A stretch of 44,652 nucleotides of DNA from Mycobacterium sp. (GTDB taxonomy: Bacteria; Actinomycetota; Actinomycetes; Mycobacteriales; Mycobacteriaceae): assembly GCA_023264735.1 (NCBI GenBank), contig JAHFVD010000063.1:1-44652 (forward strand). The letters run 5' to 3'. The notes under the pieces were generated by a model, which saw nothing but the letters and a program-made list of their open reading frames with translations, searched no databases and was not told the origin of the DNA. The position numbers and the translations under genes were made by a program. Positions 39,030 through 44,652 of the stretch are shown here, piece by piece; within the stretch, counting starts at the first letter, position 1; every line of letters begins with the position of its first letter.

Positions 39030-39431
39030 ATGATTCGGGGGAAGCTCATCATGGCCACTGCTGTAATCGCGCTGTCCGCTTCGGCCTGCGGCTCAACCAG
39101 CACGCCAGCCACGACAGTCACGGTCACATCAACCACCGCGGCACCTGCTTACACAGCGGCGGCACCGCCATTGACCCCGCTACCCGTCCAGACGTCGACG
39201 GCCGCGGCACCCGCAGGTATCACGATCCCCGACGTCACCGGCCAAAACGCTGAAATCGCGCGCACACAACTCGAAGGCTTGGGCCTGACCAACGTCGAGC
39301 TCGCATCGACCAATCCGAAGTACTCGATGGTCATCATGGCCCGGAACTGGACAGTCGTCGGCATCGAACCCGCACCGGGCACCACCGTGGCCGCAGGATC
39401 CCCCGTCATCGTCAAGGTCTACAAAGACTGA
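39030..39431 (+). CDS. PASTA-domain lipoprotein (lysogenic conversion)
   Basis: A 133-residue protein from ATG 39030, six bases after TACGAT (39018-39023), so a leaderless message is likely; earlier ATGs in the frame are rejected. MIRGKLIMATAVIALSASACGS is a lipoprotein signal with Cys 20 as the modified residue (Ala at -3 is weak). A Thr/Ala/Pro linker follows (residues 22-66). Residues about 70-132 are a PASTA domain (ITIPDVTGQNAEIARTQLEGLGL; GTTVAAGSPVIVKVYKD). PASTA units bind peptidoglycan fragments. As a prophage gene next to the repressor it may alter the cell envelope or block superinfection. Confidence 0.8.
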   Translation: MIRGKLIMATAVIALSASACGSTSTPATTVTVTSTTAAPAYTAAAPPLTPLPVQTSTAAAPAGITIPDVTGQNAEIARTQLEGLGLTNVELASTNPKYSMVIMARNWTVVGIEPAPGTTVAAGSPVIVKVYKD

Positions 39432-39433
39432 CC

Positions 39434-39991
39434 ATGTCAGAGCCCAATGACCTGACTGAACTGGCGGGTGCGTCTGAGGCCGATACCCAGTCGGCGTTCG
39501 CGTGGGCGACCGAGGAGTTCGAGGAAGAGTCACCTGATGGTTGGTTGACGGCCGGCAGGATCACGGGCGTCGCTGTCGGGTTAGCTGTGGCGCTAGTCGG
39601 CGGCGTGGTGGCGGTTGGGGTTCTGAAGCTACGTCACCACGAGCCGGCCGCGACGATAGCGTCGGTAACACCCAGTCCCCTCGCTAGCCCATCAGCCACT
39701 ATGACGACGATGCCTGTACCGCCGCCCCACACGGTTGCGATCGCGATCCCAACCGCCGACATGGGCGTCTACGACGCCCAGTTCATCAGGGTGATGCAGA
39801 ACGCCGGGTGGACCCAGGACGACCCGTCATTCCTCGCTACCCGGGCCCGTCAGATGTGTTCGGTGATGCACCAAGGCATCGCGACACCAGAGTTGCTTGA
39901 GCAGAAGCTTGTCGAGAAGTCGCAGCTGTCGATGGATGCCGCGACGAAGCTCGTGAGAACGGCGATGTCGATCTATCCAGAATGCCCATAG
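39434..39991 (+). CDS. DUF732 membrane protein
   Basis: A 185-residue protein, two bases after the lipoprotein stop. An acidic N-terminus (residues 1-38) is followed by a single hydrophobic segment (RITGVAVGLAVALVGGVVAVGVL, about 42-64), a Pro/Thr/Ser-rich linker, and a DUF732 domain (VYDAQFIRVMQNAGWTQDDPSFLATRARQMCSVMHQGIATPELL, about 112-155). DUF732 is common in mycobacterial secreted proteins. Type II topology with an outer domain is inferred. Its stop abuts the integrase stop. Confidence 0.8.
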   Translation: MSEPNDLTELAGASEADTQSAFAWATEEFEEESPDGWLTAGRITGVAVGLAVALVGGVVAVGVLKLRHHEPAATIASVTPSPLASPSATMTTMPVPPPHTVAIAIPTADMGVYDAQFIRVMQNAGWTQDDPSFLATRARQMCSVMHQGIATPELLEQKLVEKSQLSMDAATKLVRTAMSIYPECP

Positions 39992-41284
39992 TCAGGAGTG
40001 GTCGCCGCCGAGCGCGAGTAGCGGCGCCAGCTTCGCCAGGGCCGCCCGGGTTTGCGTCTGGTCGATGTGGACGTATCCGCGGTGCGCGGCGGCGGAGCTT
40101 TGGCCCATGATCTGCATCCGGACCTCCTCGGGGACACCGAGCTCTTGGAGCATCGTCGCGGTGGAGTGCCGTGCTGAGTGCAGCGTCGCTGCTGAGTCGC
40201 TGGGGATGCCGGCGCGCTGGAGCACTTGTTGCCAGAGTTCGAAGTCGTCGGTGGGTGAGATGGGCCGGCCGTCGGGCCAGTGCCACACCAGGCCGTGTGG
40301 GTTGGGTTCGTGGTCGTTCTCGACGTGCCAGCGGATCATGTCGAGTAGCGGTTCGATGATGGGCACGATGCGGACGCCGGTCTTGGTCTTTGGCCGGGTC
40401 CAGACGAGGCTCTTGTAGCAGTCGCGGTAGTCGAAGCCGTCCTCGAAGTCCCATCGCGCTTGGGGGCAGTAGGCGGCGCGTTTCCGGCGCGCCCGGTTGA
40501 TCTCGCAGGGGCGTACGCCGTCGATCGGGTCGCCGCAGCCGTGGACCTTGGTCATCTGCTGGAGCTGGTACGAGAAGTCGAACAGGCCGTTGTCGAGGTC
40601 GAGGCGCGCGAGTTCGAGGCCGCACAGTTCGGCCTTGCGCGCCCCGGACAGGAACGCGGCGGCCCAGCGGGTCGCGATGGCGGGTTCGGTGGGGTCGCGA
40701 TTGGCTTCGATCTCGATGGCGGCTCCGATGATGGCCTGCGCTTCGTCGAAGGTGAACGGCGGCCGTTCGGCGCGGAGGTGGCGTGGTTTGTCGACGACCT
40801 CGCAGACGTTGCGCCGGATGTGTCCCTCCTTGACGGCGGCCTTGAGCGCGAGGCCGAGGGTCTGGTGGGCGCGTTGTTTGTTCCGCGATGTCGTGATGGT
40901 GCTGAGCATCCGGCGGACGTCGGCGGGTGTCAGTTTGTCGAGACGCTTCTTGCCGATCTCAGGCGTGATGTGCAGCCGGATGGCTTCCTCGTAGAACTTG
41001 CGCGTGTTCGGGCGGACGTGTGGGCCCTTGATGTCGGTGAGCCATTCGTTGAGCCAGCGGGCGACGGTGGTGGAGGCGTTCGGTATGACGCCGTCGCGGA
41101 CGTCATCCTCGAGGGCGCGTTTCTTTTCGACGCAGGTGTTGTAGTCCTTTGAGTACACGCGTTTTTGACGTCGCTCGTCGTTTTCGTTTCGGATCTCGAC
41201 GGTGCCGACCCACATGCCGTCGCCACGGAGGAATAGTCCACCCTCGCCCGGGGCTCGACGCTTGGTCTGTTTCGCCTTTGGCAT
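39992..41284 (-). CDS. int: Tyrosine integrase
   Basis: A 430-residue tyrosine recombinase from ATG 41284. An arm-binding and core-binding N-terminal region (residues 1-170; core binding from STTVARWLNEWLTDIKGP) precedes the catalytic domain: R216 in SGARKAELCGL, K299/K301 in RPKTKTGVR, H369 and R372 in LHSARHSTA, H401 and nucleophile Y404 in HRGYVHI. A Cys-bearing insertion lies at about 250-290. The gene sits next to the tRNA fragment, as expected for a tRNA-targeting phage. A TTG/GTG at 41,326 and 41,293 are weaker start candidates. Confidence 0.95.
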   Translation of the reverse strand: MPKAKQTKRRAPGEGGLFLRGDGMWVGTVEIRNENDERRQKRVYSKDYNTCVEKKRALEDDVRDGVIPNASTTVARWLNEWLTDIKGPHVRPNTRKFYEEAIRLHITPEIGKKRLDKLTPADVRRMLSTITTSRNKQRAHQTLGLALKAAVKEGHIRRNVCEVVDKPRHLRAERPPFTFDEAQAIIGAAIEIEANRDPTEPAIATRWAAAFLSGARKAELCGLELARLDLDNGLFDFSYQLQQMTKVHGCGDPIDGVRPCEINRARRKRAAYCPQARWDFEDGFDYRDCYKSLVWTRPKTKTGVRIVPIIEPLLDMIRWHVENDHEPNPHGLVWHWPDGRPISPTDDFELWQQVLQRAGIPSDSAATLHSARHSTATMLQELGVPEEVRMQIMGQSSAAAHRGYVHIDQTQTRAALAKLAPLLALGGDHS

Positions 41285-41291
41285 GGGTGTC

Positions 41292-41326
41292 ACTGTACAT
41301 CGCCTACTGACACACGAACTGTACAT
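41292..41326 (-). promoter_or_regulatory. Integrase -10 box within direct repeats
   Basis: On the minus strand TACAGT (41297-41292) lies seven bases before the integrase ATG (leaderless -10). Plus-strand ACTGTACAT occurs at 41292-41300 and again at 41318-41326, 26 bp apart. They may be arm-type integrase sites or an operator for auto-control. Confidence 0.55.
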
Positions 41327-41443
41327 AGGATCTGGTTATTCGGCGTTAACCAGCACTGCTCAGGATCGATCTGAAAATAGCCGTTGATCTGCTTGTTTGC
41401 AGCGTTTATCGATGATAGTGTGGTCGTCATGATTGGTCGGAAC
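41327..41443. other. attP-arm intergenic region
   Basis: This is the 117-base gap between the integrase promoter and the attachment core. It contains three copies of GATCTG (41329, 41368, 41386) and an inverted repeat GGTTA...TAACC (41335-41352). No gene is seen. Arm binding sites for integrase are expected here. Confidence 0.5.
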
Positions 41444-41495
41444 AGCTGGCTCTTAATCAGCGGGTCCGGGGTTCGAAACCCTGACGGCGCACACC
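41444..41495 (+). other. Right attachment junction: tRNA-Lys(CTT) 3' fragment
   Basis: From AGCTG at 41444 the sequence follows the 3' half of tRNA-Lys: anticodon loop CTCTTAA (41450-41456, anticodon CTT), TCAGC, variable loop, T arm CGGGG-TTCGAAA-CCCTG and acceptor strand ACGGCGC with discriminator A. The 5' half (D arm, GCGCCGT acceptor strand) is absent; the bases upstream are phage DNA. This is the duplicated core left by integration into the 3' end of the tRNA gene. The functional tRNA should lie at the far, unseen end. Confidence 0.85.
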
Positions 41496-41498
41496 AGA

Positions 41499-41524
41499 AG
41501 AGCCCCGGAGAATTCCGGGGCTCT
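41499..41524 (+). terminator. Intrinsic terminator of the tRNA-Lys gene
   Basis: AGAGCCCCGGA (41499-41509), a four-base loop and TCCGGGGCTCT (41514-41524) form a perfect 11-bp hairpin followed by TTT. It is the original terminator of the host tRNA gene and marks the first host sequence after the prophage. Confidence 0.85.
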
Positions 41525-41679
41525 TTGCCGTTTCCGGGCCGTCGCGTCCACTGATCGTCCGATCAGCGAAGCCCCGCTACCCGAGAAATGCGGCGCAAGT
41601 TGGCGATTCGGCAGGCCAGCTAACAGTCGGCACGATAAGGTGCCTCCCATCCATCCATGTCGGACGGCCGGGGGGCTTG
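41525..41679. other. Host intergenic DNA after the prophage
   Basis: These bases lie between the tRNA terminator and the glycoside hydrolase gene. No gene is seen. A good promoter is not evident; a purine-rich GGGGGGC (41670-41676) serves as ribosome site for the next gene. Confidence 0.5.
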
Positions 41680-43248
41680 ATGAAGCGTCGGACTCTAGCT
41701 GCGGCGTTGACTGCGGCACTGGTGTGCACCGCCACCGGCTACTCCATCGCAGCCCCGGCCACCCCGCGCGGCCACGCCGTCGCCATCCCCGTGGTGCTCA
41801 CCGGCGCGATCGACGAGGCGTCCACGACACTCGGCGTCGCGGACTCGACGCTCTACACCCTGTCCGACGCCGATATCGACGCCACCCTCGACCACCTGAA
41901 AGATATGGGCGTCAACAACATTCGCATCGCGGTGCCGTGGGTATACATGCAGCCGCAGAACAACGAAAACTACGACTGGTCCAAGATGGACTACGTCGTG
42001 CACGCGGCCAGCGAACGCGGCCTCAACATCGTCGGGGTCATCAGCGGCACCCCGACCTGGGCCGGCTTCCCGCTCAACGGGCATTCCGATCCCGCCGACT
42101 ACGCCCGGTTCGCCGGCGCGGTGGCCGCCCGCTACAACGACACCAGCACCATCGGCGCGATCGACGACTACGAAATCTGGAACGAGCCCAACGGGGCGCT
42201 GTTCTACAACCCGGTGAGCGGTGCCGCGTACACCAAGATGCTGCAGGCCGCGTATCCGGCCATCAAAGCGAACAACCCCAACGCCGTGGTGATCGCGGGC
42301 GTACTGGGGGCGGTCAAGACGATCTCCGGGCTGTCGGTGGCACCGCAGAGCTTCCTCAAGCAGATGTACGAGGCGGGGGCGGAGGGTTACTTCGACGCCC
42401 TGTCCTACCACCCCTACCACTACACGCTGCCGTTCTCGCTGGGCACGGGTGTGGCCAACTCCCCCTTGGAGCAGGTGAAGGCCATGCGGGCGCTGATGGA
42501 TGCCAACGGCGACGCCGACCTCAAGATCTGGGCCACCGAATACGGTCTGCCGACCAACTACCCGATCACACAAACACAGCAGGCCGCCTTCATCCATGAC
42601 TTCGTCGTCGCGTGGCAGAACGTCGAGGGCGCAGGGCCGATGTTCATCTACACCGCCCGTGACTCCTACACCGGCGGCTTCGACGACGAGCAGAACTTCG
42701 GGCTGTTCAAGACCAACTGGACGCCGAAGGAAGCGGTCGCGACCGTCGAAGAGCTGCTCCAGCAGCTCGCAAGCGGCGCCTTGCAACCGTTCGACGTCAC
42801 CCCGTATGCCAACCAGGTCGACTTCTTCGGTGCGGCGGTGATCATCATCCGGCAGTTCATCAACTTGGTGGCGATCGTGCCCAGAGCGATCTTCCAGCTC
42901 GCGAACTCCGCGGTCACCGCGATCGCGCATGCCCTCGGCTCGGCGCTGGGGATCATTCGGCCGGCCGCCGCGGCAGCCGCCTCGGAGAAGCCCGCTGACG
43001 CCATGTCCGGCGCTACCCCGTCGACGGCGAAAGCTGTTGCCGCACAGGCAGACCGCAAAACCCTCGCCCATGCTGCACCTAGACCGAAACTGTCGGCGCC
43101 ACGCACAACCGCAGGCTCCGCGTCCTCGGCCGCCGCGAGAACATCCCAGAAGACCAAGACGGCCAAAGCGGGCATCTCGGGGTCGACGTCCGGCAAGCTC
43201 AAGGCCCGTAGCACCGGCAGGCCTGCGCCACGTCCGTCGGCCAACTAG
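41680..43248 (+). CDS. Secreted clan-A glycoside hydrolase with atypical C-terminal tail
   Basis: A 522-residue protein from ATG 41680. A signal peptide (MKRRTLAAALTAALVCTATGYSIAAP) is followed by a TIM-barrel domain of the GH5/GH39 type (residues about 40-370): IRIAVPWVYMQPQNNENYDW, general acid E169 in YEIWNEPN, and nucleophile E287 in WATEYGLP. The C-terminal 150 residues are not part of the barrel: a hydrophobic helical stretch (VIIIRQFINLVAIVPRAIFQLANS, about 390-415) leads to a long Ala/Ser/Thr/Lys/Pro/Arg tail. Substrate is unknown. It is the first host gene beside the prophage. Confidence 0.85.
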   Translation: MKRRTLAAALTAALVCTATGYSIAAPATPRGHAVAIPVVLTGAIDEASTTLGVADSTLYTLSDADIDATLDHLKDMGVNNIRIAVPWVYMQPQNNENYDWSKMDYVVHAASERGLNIVGVISGTPTWAGFPLNGHSDPADYARFAGAVAARYNDTSTIGAIDDYEIWNEPNGALFYNPVSGAAYTKMLQAAYPAIKANNPNAVVIAGVLGAVKTISGLSVAPQSFLKQMYEAGAEGYFDALSYHPYHYTLPFSLGTGVANSPLEQVKAMRALMDANGDADLKIWATEYGLPTNYPITQTQQAAFIHDFVVAWQNVEGAGPMFIYTARDSYTGGFDDEQNFGLFKTNWTPKEAVATVEELLQQLASGALQPFDVTPYANQVDFFGAAVIIIRQFINLVAIVPRAIFQLANSAVTAIAHALGSALGIIRPAAAAAASEKPADAMSGATPSTAKAVAAQADRKTLAHAAPRPKLSAPRTTAGSASSAAARTSQKTKTAKAGISGSTSGKLKARSTGRPAPRPSAN

Positions 43249-43345
43249 GACTTCGAGGAACTTCACAGAAAACCCGCCCACCGCGTTGTCGGCGTGACAG
43301 AATCTGCACAGGCGTCAGTTAGCCGATCACTCCCGGAGGGCACCC

Positions 43346-44652
43346 ATGGTGCATGCCAAATACGTTGCGCGCATTGGTATCACCACCATCGCGCTGATCT
43401 TCGGGTGGGCGCTGTTGAGTTCACCCGGCATAGCAGTCGCCGACACCACCCCGAATTCCGGAGCGACGGGATCGCACGCACCCCGCACCGGCAAGGCCGC
43501 GGCGAAACCGGCCACCGCGCGCAAGGCCCCCGCAACAGTCGCCCGTAGCACCCGAGCGCAGGCCAGCCCGGCGAGGCCACTCCCCTCGGCCAGATCGACG
43601 ACGGCAAGCGCCGCGCCGACACTCAACTCGATCGTCTCCACGGTGACCGCCTGCGCATGCAACCTCGTCAGGACGGTGGCCACCTACGCCGCCCTCTTCG
43701 CCCAGGAGCTCCGTCCTCCGACGCTCCCGCAGCCGGCACCCGACCCGTTCGGGGCATGGATGGTGCTGGCCTGGGTGCGCAAACAAGCCGACGACGCCAT
43801 CGAACAGATCGCCGCCCTGCCCGTGGTGAGACAAGTGAGGCAGGCGATCTCACGAGTCGCGGAACAGGCCTACGACGCGATCGTGACGTGCGGGACGGGC
43901 CCGCCCAGCCAGCCGCCCCCATTCGACCGCACCCCGATCGCGACGGGACTGAGCAGTCCCACCGACTTCGTCGTCCTGCCCGACGGCCGGATTCTCATCA
44001 CGCAGAAGGCGGGCGCGATCCGGATCTACGAGAACGGTGCGCTGAACCCCGACCCGATTCTGGTCCTGCCGACACGCACCGAAGGCGAACGCGGATTGCT
44101 CGGCATCGAGGTGGACCCCCACTTCACCGACAACGGCTATATCTACGTCGCCTACACCACGACCGACGCCCACTACCAACTGTCTCGTCTCACCGTCACC
44201 GATGGAGGCATCGACCCGGCCTCTGAGTTCTCCCTGTTCCTCTCGCCCGATCTCGAAGCCGCCAACCATCAGGGCGGCGACCTCCAATTCGGCCCGGACG
44301 GCATGCTCTACTGGGGCATCGGCGACAACACCGACGGCGCCAACGCCCAGGACCTGACGAATATCCACGGCAAGATCCTGCGCCTGAACCCAACGGATGG
44401 ATCTGCACCGCAAGACAATCCGTTCGTCAACACACCCAACGCCGAGGCGCGGATCTGGGCGTACGGCCTGCGCAATCCGTTCCGGTTGGCCTTCGATTCC
44501 GACAACCGGCTGCTGGCCGGCGATGTGGGCGACAACGCCGTCGAGGAACTGGACCTCATCACCAAGGGCGGCAACTACGGCTGGCCCGGCGCCGAAGGCG
44601 TCTGCGCCAGTTGCACATCCATCAAGCCGATCTACACCTACGACCACTCCGC
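43346..44652 (+). CDS. PQQ-type sugar dehydrogenase (3' end beyond window)
   Basis: Open from ATG 43346 (GGAGGG seven bases upstream) to the window edge, 435 codons. A signal peptide (ARIGITTIALIFGWALLSSPGIAVAD) precedes a 100-residue Ala/Pro/Arg/Ser-rich region and a helical segment with two CxC sites. From about residue 190 it matches the glucose/sorbosone dehydrogenase (GSDH) beta-propeller: LSSPTDFVVLPDGRILITQKAGAIRIY, RGLLGIEVDPHF, NHQGGDLQFGPDGMLYWGIGD, GKILRLNPTDGS, WAYGLRNPFRLAFD. The enzyme likely oxidises a sugar in the cell envelope. The C-terminus is not in the window. Confidence 0.87.
   Translation, partial: MVHAKYVARIGITTIALIFGWALLSSPGIAVADTTPNSGATGSHAPRTGKAAAKPATARKAPATVARSTRAQASPARPLPSARSTTASAAPTLNSIVSTVTACACNLVRTVATYAALFAQELRPPTLPQPAPDPFGAWMVLAWVRKQADDAIEQIAALPVVRQVRQAISRVAEQAYDAIVTCGTGPPSQPPPFDRTPIATGLSSPTDFVVLPDGRILITQKAGAIRIYENGALNPDPILVLPTRTEGERGLLGIEVDPHFTDNGYIYVAYTTTDAHYQLSRLTVTDGGIDPASEFSLFLSPDLEAANHQGGDLQFGPDGMLYWGIGDNTDGANAQDLTNIHGKILRLNPTDGSAPQDNPFVNTPNAEARIWAYGLRNPFRLAFDSDNRLLAGDVGDNAVEELDLITKGGNYGWPGAEGVCASCTSIKPIYTYDHS

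Noticed and set aside
41695..43281. 528-codon minus-strand frame opposite the glycoside hydrolase
   Set aside because: The plus-strand frame has a signal peptide and intact catalytic residues; the minus frame is compositionally antisense.
1..44652. CRISPR array, rRNA genes or complete tRNA genes
   Set aside because: No regularly spaced repeat of CRISPR type, no rRNA sequence, and only a partial tRNA were seen.

Overview
The window is a temperate siphovirus prophage (about 1..41,495) followed by bacterial chromosome (about 41,496..44,652). The host is most likely a Mycobacterium or Mycolicibacterium. The evidence is high-GC codon use, frequent GTG/TTG starts, leaderless promoters with TANNNT -10 boxes seven bases before the start codon, a DUF732 protein, and a tRNA-Lys(CTT) fragment of mycobacterial type at the right edge. 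The left end of the prophage, which should hold the rest of the tape measure gene, minor tail and lysis genes and the other attachment site, lies outside the window.

Nearly all phage genes are on the minus strand, so the map reads right to left. Right end: a truncated tRNA-Lys attachment junction (41,444..41,495), tyrosine integrase, then two plus-strand genes that look like lysogenic conversion genes (a PASTA lipoprotein and a DUF732 membrane protein), the immunity repressor (plus strand), and a divergent Cro-like gene. Three copies of an 11-base operator-like element lie around the repressor/Cro intergenic region. The early operon then runs leftward from 37,464 to 16,344. It encodes a Rha/KilAC antirepressor, three unknown (two coiled-coil) proteins, an excisionase-like protein, two small membrane proteins, RecE/YqaJ exonuclease with RecT annealase, an HNH nuclease, a DUF2303 protein, a DnaQ-like exonuclease, an orphan cytosine-5 methyltransferase, a replication-initiator-like protein with its probable partner, and many small zinc-ribbon proteins. 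Most neighbours are translationally coupled by 1, 4 or 8-base overlaps.

At 15,579..16,347 the early and late blocks are separated by a minus-strand terminator and a plus-strand two-gene module resembling a toxin-antitoxin pair. Its promoter carries two identical-type palindromes 22 bp apart. The late operon follows leftward: two unknown genes, HNH endonuclease, a probable cos region, TerS, TerL with a cysteine-rich insertion, portal, MuF-like protein, scaffold, decoration protein, capsid, head-tail connectors, tail terminator, major tail protein with an Ig-like domain, tail assembly chaperones joined by a clear -1 frameshift signal, and the tape measure. A plus-strand endonuclease VII gene with a zinc-knuckle array sits between the chaperones and the tape measure.

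The host flank carries a secreted clan-A glycoside hydrolase and the start of a secreted PQQ-type (glucose/sorbosone) dehydrogenase. Names were assigned by reading motifs and gene order; no database search was possible.
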